From the NCBI GenBank assembly GCA_963835135.1, contig CAWIEF010000002.1, positions 372,001 to 436,000 on the forward strand: a DNA stretch of 64,000 nucleotides, read 5' to 3'. This DNA is from JAVVHH01 sp963835135. GTDB taxonomy: Bacteria > Pseudomonadota > Alphaproteobacteria > Acetobacterales > Acetobacteraceae. Within the stretch, counting starts at the first letter, position 1; the number at the start of each line of letters is the position of its first letter. Positions 8,421-16,580 of this stretch are shown piece by piece. The translations under genes and the position numbers were made by a program. A model generated the notes under the pieces. It made no database searches. It had not been told where the DNA came from and saw only the letters and a program-made list of their open reading frames with translations.

Positions 8421-8885
8421 TCAAAGGTTCAGAATGTCGCGCGCGATCGCGATGACCCGGTGCGCTTCGCTCCACAGGCCATACGGCGCAAGATCGTCCA
8501 ACGGCGCGAACAACGCGTCGGACACGTCGGTGCCAGGGGCCGGGTCGCCCCCTTGCCACCGGGCGGCGAAATCCAGGATCGTGTAATGGTATTGCACACG
8601 GCCGCCCTCGTCATGGTGGATGCTGTCGACGTTCGCGGCCAGATGCAATGGCCCGGCCTCGAGCCCGGCTTCCTCGCGCAACTCGCGCCGGGCTGCGTCG
8701 GCCGCGGTCTCCCCAAGTTCCTGCGCCCCGCCCGGCAGCGCCCATTGACCGAACGAGGGTGCCTTGGCCCGCCGCACCAGCAGCACCGCGCCCGGTTTGA
8801 GCAGCACGATGCCGATCCCGACCAAAGGCCGGTTCGGATACTCCCGGTCACCCACGCGCTTGTTGTCGCTGCATGCTGCACTCAT
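8421..8885 (-). CDS. Nudix hydrolase
   Basis: 154-residue nucleotide-pyrophosphohydrolase-fold protein. The Nudix box is complete: GGAQELGETAADAARRELRE then EAGL. The preceding VLLVRRAKAPSFGQWALPGG is typical of MutT/ADP-ribose-type enzymes. The substrate cannot be read from the box. It is the first gene of a two-gene unit with udh. The start at 8885 leaves a soluble N-terminus; ATGs inside would remove family residues. Confidence 0.9.
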   Translation of the reverse strand: MSAACSDNKRVGDREYPNRPLVGIGIVLLKPGAVLLVRRAKAPSFGQWALPGGAQELGETAADAARRELREEAGLEAGPLHLAANVDSIHHDEGGRVQYHYTILDFAARWQGGDPAPGTDVSDALFAPLDDLAPYGLWSEAHRVIAIARDILNL

Positions 8886-8941
8886 AATGTGGTCAGGCGC
8901 CGGTCGAGAAGCGCTGAACGACCTTTTTCTGGGAGCACGAC

Positions 8942-9958
8942 ATGTCCGTTACCCGCCGTCTGTTGATGGGCTCGATGCTCGCAGCCCCCACGCTGCTCCG
9001 CGCTGTCGCGGCCGAGCCAAGGACCCTCAAGATCAGTCATCAATTTCCGGGCGGCAACGCCGAGACGGGCGATTTCCGCGACCGCCTCACGCGGAGATTT
9101 GCCGAAGAGGTCACCAAGCAGACCAACGGCGAGCTCAAGTTCGAGATCTACCCGGGCTCCTCGCTGATGAAGACGGTGGCGCAGTTCTCCGCGCTTCGGC
9201 GGGGCGCGCTCGACATGTCGGTCTATCCGCTTGCCTATGCGGGCGGCGAGGTGCCTGAGGTGAACATCGGGCTCATGCCCTGCCTGGTGACGACCTACGA
9301 GCAGGGGATGGCGTGGAAGAACGCCAAGATCGGCGAGGAACTGACCGCCCTGCTGGACAAGCGTGGGGTCAAGGTTCTGACCTGGATCTGGCAGGCCGGC
9401 GGGATCGCCTCGCGGGCGACGCCGGTGGTGATGCCGGACGACACCAAGGGTTTGAAGATCCGCGGCGGCTCGCGTGAGTTCGACCTGATGCTCAAGCAAG
9501 CGGGCGGCATCATCAGCTCGGTGCCGTCCAACGAGATCTACGCGGCCATGCAGACCGGCTCGCTCGACGCCGCCGTGACGTCGTCCACCAGCCTGATCTC
9601 GTTCCGGCTGGAGGAGATCAGCAAGGCGGTGACCACCGGCTCGAAGGGTAGCTTCTGGTTCATGTTCGAGCCGCTGCTGATGTCCAAGCAGATCTTCGAC
9701 AGCCTTACGCCGGACCAGCAGAAGGTCATCAGCAAGGTCGGGGCCGACATGGAGCCGTTCGCGCTCTCCGCCGCCAAAGCCGACGACGAGGAACTCGCGA
9801 AGGTCTATACCAAGGCCGGCGCCACCGTCCGCGACATGGACCAGGCCGCGATCGCCAAGTGGCGTCCGCTCGCCGAGAGCACCGCGTGGAAAGACTACGC
9901 CGACAAGAGCGCCGCCAATGCCGGGCTCCTCAAGGCCGCCGAAGCCGTCACCGCGTGA
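8942..9958 (+). CDS. TRAP transporter substrate-binding protein, DctP family
   Basis: Periplasmic receptor of a tripartite ATP-independent transporter, 338 aa, with a signal sequence (MSVTRRLLMGSMLAAPTLLRAVAA). Family features include the KISHQFPGG opening, FAEEVTKQTNGELKFEIYPG, and the region around GLKIRGGSREFD where DctP proteins place the arginine that binds the ligand carboxylate. GGGAG upstream supports the start. Its stop overlaps the GTG of the fused permease gene (GTGA). Its position next to uronate dehydrogenase makes a uronate or related acid a plausible ligand, which is inference. Confidence 0.93.
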   Translation: MSVTRRLLMGSMLAAPTLLRAVAAEPRTLKISHQFPGGNAETGDFRDRLTRRFAEEVTKQTNGELKFEIYPGSSLMKTVAQFSALRRGALDMSVYPLAYAGGEVPEVNIGLMPCLVTTYEQGMAWKNAKIGEELTALLDKRGVKVLTWIWQAGGIASRATPVVMPDDTKGLKIRGGSREFDLMLKQAGGIISSVPSNEIYAAMQTGSLDAAVTSSTSLISFRLEEISKAVTTGSKGSFWFMFEPLLMSKQIFDSLTPDQQKVISKVGADMEPFALSAAKADDEELAKVYTKAGATVRDMDQAAIAKWRPLAESTAWKDYADKSAANAGLLKAAEAVTA

Positions 9959-11892
9959 GCACTCATGGGATCGACGCGGCCGCCGGGTCGATCCCCGCGG
10001 CCGACGTGCCGCGCTTCGGCGTGCTGGGCGCGGTGCAGACCGCGCTGGGCGCCGTCAACACTCTGCTGGCCGTGCTATCGGCCATCGCGATCGCGGCGGC
10101 GGGAGCGGTGCTGACATGGGAGGTCATGGGCCGCTACTTCTTCGCCATCCCCAGCGACTGGCAGGACGAGTTGAGCACGTTCTTGCTGATCGGCGCGACC
10201 TTCGGCGCCGCCGGCTGGATCCAGGCCCGGCGCGGTCATGTGGCCATCGACGCGCTGACCCACATCCTGCCGCGCGGCATCGACGACGTGCGCAAGGTCC
10301 TGGCCGATCTGCTCAGTTGCCTGTTCGTCACCTTCTTCGCCTGGAAGAGTTGGGCGCTGTTCTACGAAGCCTGGGACGAGGGGCAGACCACGCCGTCCGC
10401 TTGGGGCGCGCCGCTCTGGATCCCCTATGTCTGCATGGCAGTGGGCATGAGCCTGCTCTCGCTGCAACTCCTGCTCCAAGTCGTCGGTAGCCGGCATCGG
10501 AGAAGCGAGCCGGCCCATTTGGCGCCATCGCCGCCGCTGTCGAACTCGATGAACACATTGCAGATCGGCCTGATGTATGGCGGCGCCACGCTGGTCGCGT
10601 TGTTCTCCGGCATGCCGATCGCCTTCGCGCTTGGCGGCGTGGCAACGCTGTTCATGGTCGGCTTCATGCCCGTCGCGTCGCTCGATACCGTCGCGCAGAA
10701 TGTCTACGAGGAGCTGGCCAGCATCACGCTCCTGACAATACCGCTCTTCATCCTGAAAGGGGCCGCGATCGGCAAGTCGCGCGCGGGCAAGGACCTCTAT
10801 GACGCACTGCACACCTGGCTGGGCCGGGTTCCCGGTGGATTGGGGGTCGCGGTGGTGATCGCCTGCGGCCTGTTCGCCGCCATGGCCGGCTCCAGCCCGG
10901 CCACCTGCAGCGCCATCGGCAGCTCCGGCATTCCTGAGATGCGCCGCCGCGGCTATTCCCCCGGGTTCGCAGCCGGCCTGGTCGCCGCCGGTGGCACGCT
11001 CGGCATCCTGCTGCCCCCGAGCATCGTGCTGATCCTCTATGCCGTCGCCGCCGAGCAGTCGCTCGGCCGGCTGTTTTTGGCCGGCATCGGACCGGGCATC
11101 CTCCTGGTGGTCCTGTTCTCCGGCTACGCGATCATCCATTGGCGCCAGGAGTTCGCGGCGGCAACGAGCGATGCCAGGGGCGGTGGTGACCGCAGCGAGA
11201 TCCTCCGCCAGGACCGCTACACGATGCGCGAGCGCCTTGCCGCTCTGCCGCGGGTGGCGCCGTTCCTCATCCTGCTCACGGGTGTCATGGTCGCCCTGTA
11301 TGGCGGCATCGCGACGCCGAGCGAGACGGCCGGGCTGGGCGCCGTGCTGGCGCTGGTGCTGATCGCGATCGTCTACGGCGCCTATCGCCTCGGCGACCTC
11401 AAGCCCATCTTCGCCGGGACGCTCGGCGAGAGCGGCATGCTGCTGATGATCATCGGCATGAGCCTGCTCTACTCCTACGTGATGAGCTACCTGCACATCA
11501 GCCAGGACGCCGCGGGCTGGATCGTCGGGCTGCATCTCAGCCGCTGGCTCCTTCTGCTCGCCATCCTCCTGCTGGTGGTGGCACTCGGCTTCTTCCTCCC
11601 GCCGGTTTCGATCATCCTCATGACCGCGCCGATCATCCTGCCGCCGCTGAAAGCGGCCGGTTTCGATCTGGTCTGGTTCGGCGTGGTCATGGCGGTGGTG
11701 ATGGAAATGGGGCTGATACACCCCCCGGTCGGGCTCAACATCTTCGTCATCAACCGCATCGCGCCGGATATCGGGCTTGGTCCGATCATCTGGGGCACGC
11801 TGCCGTTCGTCATCCTCATGGCGATCGCCGTCGTGATCCTGTCCGTCCTGCCCGGGATCGCCATGGGACTGCCCAACCTCGTATACGGCTGA
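9955..11892 (+). CDS. TRAP transporter fused small and large permease (DctQM)
   Basis: Inner-membrane permease of 645 aa joining DctQ (four helices, about residues 1-185, including SDWQDELSTFLLIGATFGAA) to DctM (about residues 195-645, including GSSPATCSAIGS and GGTLGILLPPSIVLILY). I chose the GTG at 9955, which overlaps the DctP stop. The joint falls in a polar linker (SRHRRSEPAHLAPSPP). QM fusions are known for this transporter class. The C-terminal part, MGLIHPPVGLNIFVIN, is the conserved DctM ending. The next gene follows after two bases. Confidence 0.93.
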   Translation: MSTHGIDAAAGSIPAADVPRFGVLGAVQTALGAVNTLLAVLSAIAIAAAGAVLTWEVMGRYFFAIPSDWQDELSTFLLIGATFGAAGWIQARRGHVAIDALTHILPRGIDDVRKVLADLLSCLFVTFFAWKSWALFYEAWDEGQTTPSAWGAPLWIPYVCMAVGMSLLSLQLLLQVVGSRHRRSEPAHLAPSPPLSNSMNTLQIGLMYGGATLVALFSGMPIAFALGGVATLFMVGFMPVASLDTVAQNVYEELASITLLTIPLFILKGAAIGKSRAGKDLYDALHTWLGRVPGGLGVAVVIACGLFAAMAGSSPATCSAIGSSGIPEMRRRGYSPGFAAGLVAAGGTLGILLPPSIVLILYAVAAEQSLGRLFLAGIGPGILLVVLFSGYAIIHWRQEFAAATSDARGGGDRSEILRQDRYTMRERLAALPRVAPFLILLTGVMVALYGGIATPSETAGLGAVLALVLIAIVYGAYRLGDLKPIFAGTLGESGMLLMIIGMSLLYSYVMSYLHISQDAAGWIVGLHLSRWLLLLAILLLVVALGFFLPPVSIILMTAPIILPPLKAAGFDLVWFGVVMAVVMEMGLIHPPVGLNIFVINRIAPDIGLGPIIWGTLPFVILMAIAVVILSVLPGIAMGLPNLVYG

Positions 11893-11894
11893 TC

Positions 11895-13022
11895 ATGGAC
11901 AGGCATGATGTGGACGCCGTCGTCATCGGCGGTGGGATCGCGGGCGCAACCGTCGCGGCGCATCTCGCCGCCGACCGCCGCGTCGCGCTGATCGAGGCGG
12001 AGGAGCAGGCCGGCTATCACACGACCGGCCGTTCGGCGGCATTGTGGATCCTGAACTACGGGCCACCCGACGTGCGATTGCTCACCGGGCTCTCCCGCGC
12101 CTTTTTCGAAGCGCCGCCGCCTGGGTTCACGGAGGTATCGCTGCTGCGCCGGCGGGCGCAGCTGATGCTGGCGCGGGAGGATCAGGCGGCAGACATGGCG
12201 GCGTATTTGGCCGAGGCGAAACAGGTTCGCCAAATCGAGCCACACGAGGCCGAGGCGATGTTGCCGGCGCTGCGCCCGGGCTACGTGGCCCAGGCCGCGA
12301 CCGAGGACGACTCGTTCGACATGGACGTGGCGGCGCTCCACCAAGGCTTCTTGCGCCAGCTCCGCTTGTCCGGCGGAGCGATCGCGCTCCGCCATCGCAG
12401 CAGCCGCATCGAGCGCCGCGAGGGTCGCTGGGAGGTGGACACGAGCGACGCTGGCAGTTTCCGCGCGCCCGTTGTCGTCAACGCGTCGGGCGCTTGGGGC
12501 GACGAGGTGGCGGCCCAGGCCGGCGTTCGGCCGATCGGGCTCGTGCCGAAGCGCCGCACCGGCTGCATCATCGACCCGGCGCCGTGGCCTGTCGCGGACT
12601 GGCCCTCCGCCTACGACATCGGCGGCGAATGGTACACCCGGCCCGAGGCACGGACGCGCTTGATGGTCAGCCCGGTCGACGAGACGCCGATGCATGCGCA
12701 CGACGTTCAGCCCGACGAGCTGGACGTCGCGCTGGCGATCGACCGCATGCAGCGCGCGCTTGACATTGATGTCCGCCGAGTCGAGCGCAGTTGGGCCGGA
12801 CTGCGCACCTTCACGCCCGATGGGAGCTTGGCGTTCGGTTGGGCGCCGGGCCAGCCCGGCTTCTTCTGGTGCGTCGGCCAGGGCGGCTACGGCATCCAAA
12901 CCTCGCCCGCCGCTGGGCAACTGATCGCGGACGTCATCGCCGGGCGCGACCCGGGCCCGGCAGGCGCAGCGCTCGCCGCCATCGACCCCGCACGTTTCAG
13001 CTCCCCGGTAATCGCCGCTTAA
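11895..13022 (+). CDS. FAD-dependent oxidoreductase, D-amino-acid oxidase (DAO) family
   Basis: 375-residue flavoprotein. The N-terminal dinucleotide fold shows AVVIGGGIAGATVAAHLA and the second FAD contact GYHTTGRSAALW. VVNASGAWGDEVA and the C-terminal GQGGYGIQTSPAAGQLIAD also belong to glycine/D-amino-acid oxidase-like proteins. There is no covalent-FAD cysteine motif like that of the gene at 23799. It sits two bases after the TRAP permease and is likely in that operon, so it may oxidise the imported compound; the substrate is unknown. Confidence 0.88.
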   Translation: MDRHDVDAVVIGGGIAGATVAAHLAADRRVALIEAEEQAGYHTTGRSAALWILNYGPPDVRLLTGLSRAFFEAPPPGFTEVSLLRRRAQLMLAREDQAADMAAYLAEAKQVRQIEPHEAEAMLPALRPGYVAQAATEDDSFDMDVAALHQGFLRQLRLSGGAIALRHRSSRIERREGRWEVDTSDAGSFRAPVVVNASGAWGDEVAAQAGVRPIGLVPKRRTGCIIDPAPWPVADWPSAYDIGGEWYTRPEARTRLMVSPVDETPMHAHDVQPDELDVALAIDRMQRALDIDVRRVERSWAGLRTFTPDGSLAFGWAPGQPGFFWCVGQGGYGIQTSPAAGQLIADVIAGRDPGPAGAALAAIDPARFSSPVIAA

Positions 13023-13096
13023 ACTTTAGCCGACATACTGCCGCAAAAGCACCGGGAGGGCATGGTGCGCGGCAAAACGAAGGTATCGGTCCCGCT

Positions 13097-13702
13097 ATGA
13101 CGTCGCTTCCGAACGCGATGGCGGCGTGTGCCCGCCAGACCGCAGTGGAGCAGCGCGCGCGCTTGCTGGAGGCGGTTTGGGATGATGTCGTGGGCGAGCG
13201 TCGAGCCGTGCAGCAGGGAGCATTGCCGGCCCGGCTGCTCACCGGCCGTGAGAGCGGCCGCGCGCGAGTGCGACGCTACGCGGCCGACCTGATCTGCTGT
13301 CCGGACGCTGTGTGGCGTGTCGCGCGCGACCGTGTCGGGCAGCATCCTGGGGCGGGCTTGCTGGAAGCGCCCGTTCTGGCGGCTTTCCTGCCCTGCCTCT
13401 GCCGCCTGCTGCTCGGAGAGCAGCTTGCCCTGGCGTCCTTGCCGACCTGGTGGTTGGGTGACACGCAGATACGGCGTCGTCTCGCGTCGGACAGCCGACG
13501 TTTCTCCATCCGCGATGCCTTCGATCCGGACAGCCAGTCCGTCGACCTGGCCGATTTGGCTGCCGAGGAGCGGCATCGGTTGCAGAAGCTTGTCGAGGCC
13601 GACCCCTCGAGCTTGGTCGTAGTGCTTAGTCTCAAAACGCGCTCATCGAGCCAGCGTGTGACCTACGATACAGATTGTGGCGCAGTCGAAGTCTATTGTT
13701 GA
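13097..13702 (+). CDS. Internally deleted circularly permuted ATP-grasp homologue
   Basis: 201 aa. Two separated blocks match, from memory, the circularly permuted ATP-grasp proteins that often accompany alpha-E and transglutaminase genes: an N-terminal block (RARLLEAVWDDVVGERRAVQ, then YAADLICCPDAVWRVARDR) and a late block (GAGLLEAPVLAAFLPCLCRL, then LPTWWLGD). In full-length proteins these are separated by roughly 170-200 residues that include much of the ATP-grasp core; here they are joined directly after RDR. The C-terminus is also short. The frame is intact, so this is either a remnant or a repurposed small protein. The usual partner genes are absent. The start at 13097 is the first ATG before the homologous part. 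Confidence 0.72.
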   Translation: MTSLPNAMAACARQTAVEQRARLLEAVWDDVVGERRAVQQGALPARLLTGRESGRARVRRYAADLICCPDAVWRVARDRVGQHPGAGLLEAPVLAAFLPCLCRLLLGEQLALASLPTWWLGDTQIRRRLASDSRRFSIRDAFDPDSQSVDLADLAAEERHRLQKLVEADPSSLVVVLSLKTRSSSQRVTYDTDCGAVEVYC

Positions 13703-13790
13703 GGTCGATTGTAAGCCCACATTAACGATCTACTAAGTTTTGGAAATGATAATAGACGTTCTTCAACTCGATCAGAGCCCGGAAAATCCG

Positions 13791-13970
13791 ATGTCCACCA
13801 CCCTTCAGACCTACTCACAACGGTCCAGCTGCCACGAAATACTCGCTAGCCGCTTACTGCAGCTTGCCCATGATACCGACCGGGTCGGGTTGCACCGGGA
13901 GGCAACCGCCTTGGCGCTCTTCGCCGCTTCGGTGCGTGATGGCCGGGTCGTTGCGGTTACCGATGCGTAA
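13791..13970 (+). CDS. Small unknown protein upstream of a Nudix hydrolase
   Basis: 59 aa (MSTTLQTYSQRSSCHEILAS at the N-terminus) predicted to be largely helical; no signal, membrane segment or known motif. GGAAAAT lies about 6 bases before the ATG at 13791; an in-frame TTG/ATG around 13740 would add 17 poorly conserved-looking residues. It overlaps the start of the following Nudix gene by 8 bases, consistent with coupled translation. The 90 bases before it are AT-rich and probably contain the promoter. Confidence 0.5.
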   Translation: MSTTLQTYSQRSSCHEILASRLLQLAHDTDRVGLHREATALALFAASVRDGRVVAVTDA

Positions 13971-14433
13971 GGGCAAACGCCAGTGCGCCGCACTCCCCTT
14001 CAAGGAGGAGGGTGGTGAGACACTGGTGATGCTGATCACGAGTCGGGAGACGGGGCGCTGGATCCTGCCGAAAGGTTGGGCCGAGAAACGGCTGACCGAA
14101 GCTGAGCTCGCCGCCAAAGAGGCTTATGAGGAGGCCGGGATCATCGGTGACGTCAGCCCGGCCCCGATCTCGTGCTATCATTACACCAAGCGCATGGAGG
14201 TCGAGAACCGCGAGTGCGCCGTCAACGTCTATCCGCTTCGCGTCACCCAACTGCTTGATGTCTGGAAGGAGGCGCATCAGCGCCGCCGGGAGTGGTTCAC
14301 TCTTCCGCAGGCCGCGCTGCATGTGGATGATGGCGAACTCGTCACCATCCTGCTCAGCCTGGCTGCTCCGAGGACGCTCTCGCGGTATGTCGCGCCCGCG
14401 GCGCCGCGGTCACCTGAGTTGCTCGTGGTCTAG
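13963..14433 (+). CDS. Nudix hydrolase, diphosphoinositol-polyphosphate-phosphohydrolase-like
   Basis: 156-residue Nudix protein opening MRKGKRQCAALPFKEEGGE. The box region reads GRWILPKGWAEKRLT then AAKEAYEEAGIIG, the spacing seen in the alphaproteobacterial DIPP/ApaH-like group rather than in MutT. That group has RWILPKGW and an EAYEEAGV-type core, which are retained, so activity is likely. I preferred the ATG at 13963; an ATG at 13939 would extend it by 8 residues. It stands after the small 59-residue frame and ends 9 bases before the convergent aldo/keto reductase. Confidence 0.85.
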   Translation: MRKGKRQCAALPFKEEGGETLVMLITSRETGRWILPKGWAEKRLTEAELAAKEAYEEAGIIGDVSPAPISCYHYTKRMEVENRECAVNVYPLRVTQLLDVWKEAHQRRREWFTLPQAALHVDDGELVTILLSLAAPRTLSRYVAPAAPRSPELLVV

Positions 14434-14442
14434 CAGCGCCGC

Positions 14443-15384
14443 CTAAGCCGTCGTGATCCGGTCGAGTTCGGCCAGGTCGTCAGGGGCGAGCGTGTAGGCA
14501 CCGGCCGCGGCGTTCTGCTCGATCTGCTCCGGCTTGGTCGCGCCGGCGATGACACTCGAGACTGGGTCGCGCGCGAGCAGCCACCCGATGGCCAGGTGGA
14601 GCGGCGGCACGCCCCGCGCCTCGGCCAGATCGATGACCTTCTCGGCCTTCGCCCAGTTCCGCTCCGTCAGATAGCGATCAGCCAAACGCTGCGTCTTGGT
14701 CAACCGGGCCTGCTCCGGCATCGGCATGTTGCGACGGTATTTGCCGGTGAGGAGCCCGCTGGCGAGCGGAAAATACGGCAGCAGGCCGAGGCCATAGGCG
14801 CGCATGGCCGGCATCAGCTCCGGTTCCGCGGTCCGGACGAGCAGGGAATACTCGTCCTGGCATGAGACGAAGCCGGACAGGTTCAGCGTTTTTGCGATCC
14901 ACTGCGCCTCGACCACCTGCCAGGATGGCAGGTTCGAGCAGCCGTAATAGCGGATCTTGCCGGCTCGCGAGAGGTCTTCCAGCGCGCGCAACGTCTCCTC
15001 GATCGGCGTCAGCGGATCGGCACGGTGCAACTGGTAGAGGTCGATCCAGTCGGTTTTCAGCCGGCGCAGGCTGGCCTCGACGGCCGCGAAAACGTAGCGG
15101 CGCGAACCGCCCTGGCTGTCGCCGCTATCGTCCATGGGCATGCCGAATTTGGTGGCCAGCACGATGCGCTTGCGCGCGTCGCCCAGCACCTCGCCCATGC
15201 ACGTCTCGGACCCGCCGCGCTCGCCGTAGACGTCGGCGGTATCAAATAGCGTGACGCCGACATCGAGCGCCTTGTGGATGACGGCGCGGGTCGCATCCAG
15301 ATCGATGCGGCCGCCGAAATTGTTGCAGCCCAGCCCAATGGCCGACACGCGGAGGCCGGAGCGGCCCAGGTTCCGATGGTCCAC
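14443..15384 (-). CDS. Aldo/keto reductase
   Basis: NADPH-dependent (beta/alpha)8-barrel oxidoreductase, 313 aa. The catalytic tetrad is visible: Asp and Tyr in LFDTADVYGERGG, Lys in VLATKFG, and His in DLYQLHRAD. The C-terminal cofactor stretch SSVIAGATKPEQIEQNAAA is also intact. The GTG start lies 4 bases after the stop of the SnoaL-like gene, so the two form an operon that runs from the palindrome-containing gap at 16490-16580. Its substrate is probably the keto form of the compound handled by the LacI-linked locus, which is inference. Confidence 0.93.
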   Translation of the reverse strand: MDHRNLGRSGLRVSAIGLGCNNFGGRIDLDATRAVIHKALDVGVTLFDTADVYGERGGSETCMGEVLGDARKRIVLATKFGMPMDDSGDSQGGSRRYVFAAVEASLRRLKTDWIDLYQLHRADPLTPIEETLRALEDLSRAGKIRYYGCSNLPSWQVVEAQWIAKTLNLSGFVSCQDEYSLLVRTAEPELMPAMRAYGLGLLPYFPLASGLLTGKYRRNMPMPEQARLTKTQRLADRYLTERNWAKAEKVIDLAEARGVPPLHLAIGWLLARDPVSSVIAGATKPEQIEQNAAAGAYTLAPDDLAELDRITTA

Positions 15385-15388
15385 CGGC

Positions 15389-16489
15389 CTAGCCTTTCGC
15401 CATGTCGCCGAGCTTGATCTGCGTCAGCATGGCCAGTTCGTCATACAGTGTCCAATCCTCGACGATCTTGCCGGCGACGATATGCAGGTGCGTGACCCCG
15501 AGCACGAAGATGCGGTGGCCGGTGGGTTTGCCGAGCAGCGCCCAGCCTAGATGGTGGCCCTCCATCGTCCAGCGGATGGCGACCTTCTCGCCGCCCTCTT
15601 CGGACGCGACGGAGCAGATATGCTGCGGCGTGTAGGCGCAATCCGGAATCGAGCCGACCAGCGCCATCGTCTGATGCAGCACCCCAGCGCGCCCGTAGAT
15701 CTCCTTCATCAGCGGCCCATGCCACTGGACCTGCGGCGCGTAGATCTCCTTGATCCGGCCGAACATGCGCTTGTTGTAGATGTCGTGGAGGTCTTGCAGC
15801 ACGCGCGCCTCGGTCTCGGTGTGCGCGAGCGAAAGGTCGGGCTCGGCGTCCGGCGGCGCCTGGCCGGGCAGCCGCCCCGTCTCGCCGATGTCCAACGGCC
15901 CTTGACCGGCGGCAATGAGGTCCGCCGCCCGCGCCGAAGCGACCGCATGCGGGTCCACGCCCAACTGCTTCAGCAGCCCCATGCTGTCGCTGACGATCCA
16001 CTCGCGGTAGATGCGGTTTTCGACGATCATGCAATCGGCCACGGTCCGGGTTGTGAACGGGCGCCGGGTCGGCGGGCCGTACGGGCCGTCCTGCGTGTGC
16101 CGGCCCGAGCCGGTCACGTAGTGGGACGTATAGAACCCGTCCACGTCGTCGCCGCGCCAGATCACGTGCGTCGCCATGCCGCGCCGCTCGGGAAAGGTAA
16201 CGAGGCGCTGGATGGTGTCGCGCACAATGTCTTCGCGATTGTAGATCGTGCCCAGCGGATAGTAGACGACCGCGTTGTGCGTGTAATGACTGTAGATGAG
16301 GCCGACGTCGCGTTCGTCCCAGATGCGGTGCGTGCAGCGGACGATGTAGTCGACGATGTCGGTATAAACCGGATCGAACCCACGCATGCTGTGGGCGCGC
16401 GCCCGCTGGCTGGGCACCAGATCGGTGTAGTCGCGGCGCTCGACCTGCAGGACGGACGCAGGCTCTTCGATCTTTTGCGGCTCAGCCAC
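15389..16489 (-). CDS. Two-domain SnoaL/NTF2-fold protein, paralogue 1
   Basis: 366 aa, soluble. The N-terminal half (about residues 30-165) and C-terminal half (about 215-360) each look like SnoaL-type cone folds: short helices followed by strands, with HVIWRGDDVDGFYTSHYV and GPPTRR in the first and IYNKRMF, GSIPDCAYTP and EDWTLYDELAMLTQIKLGD in the second. It aligns with the products of 18834 and 19889 through shared motifs (VIW, SH, GPPT or GPAT, EW, and LG.DP). Members of this fold include polyketide cyclases, isomerases, dehydratases and ligand binders. The GTG start at 16489 is supported by AAGGA about 7 bases upstream. First gene of a unit with the aldo/keto reductase. Confidence 0.82.
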   Translation of the reverse strand: MAEPQKIEEPASVLQVERRDYTDLVPSQRARAHSMRGFDPVYTDIVDYIVRCTHRIWDERDVGLIYSHYTHNAVVYYPLGTIYNREDIVRDTIQRLVTFPERRGMATHVIWRGDDVDGFYTSHYVTGSGRHTQDGPYGPPTRRPFTTRTVADCMIVENRIYREWIVSDSMGLLKQLGVDPHAVASARAADLIAAGQGPLDIGETGRLPGQAPPDAEPDLSLAHTETEARVLQDLHDIYNKRMFGRIKEIYAPQVQWHGPLMKEIYGRAGVLHQTMALVGSIPDCAYTPQHICSVASEEGGEKVAIRWTMEGHHLGWALLGKPTGHRIFVLGVTHLHIVAGKIVEDWTLYDELAMLTQIKLGDMAKG

Positions 16490-16520
16490 GGTGACATCCT
16501 TCGACGGCTCGGGAAAGCAT

Positions 16521-16549
16521 TTGAGCGCGATCGGTTCTCGCCGTATAGA
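16521..16549 (+). promoter_or_regulatory. Predicted sigma70-type promoter of the bicupin gene
   Basis: TTGAGC at 16521-16526 and TATAGA at 16544-16549 are separated by exactly 17 bases. Transcription would start near 16556, inside the palindrome that follows, which is a classical arrangement for repression. Confidence 0.6.
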
Positions 16550-16553
16550 GGGT

Positions 16554-16569
16554 CCGCATTCGAATGCGG
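16554..16569. promoter_or_regulatory. LacI-type operator 1
   Basis: Perfect 16-base palindrome CCGCATTCGAATGCGG with the central CG typical of LacI-family operators. It covers the predicted transcription start of the bicupin gene, runs into its ribosome-binding site, and lies in the gap shared with the divergent SnoaL-like/aldo-keto reductase unit. Close variants occur at 18816-18831 and 23690-23705. Confidence 0.8.
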
Positions 16570-16580
16570 GAGAAGGATCG

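Noticed and set aside
10075..11721. 548-residue open frame on the minus strand
   Set aside because: It lies fully within the TRAP permease on the other strand, is Asp/Arg/Gln-rich without any domain, and reflects the high GC codon bias.
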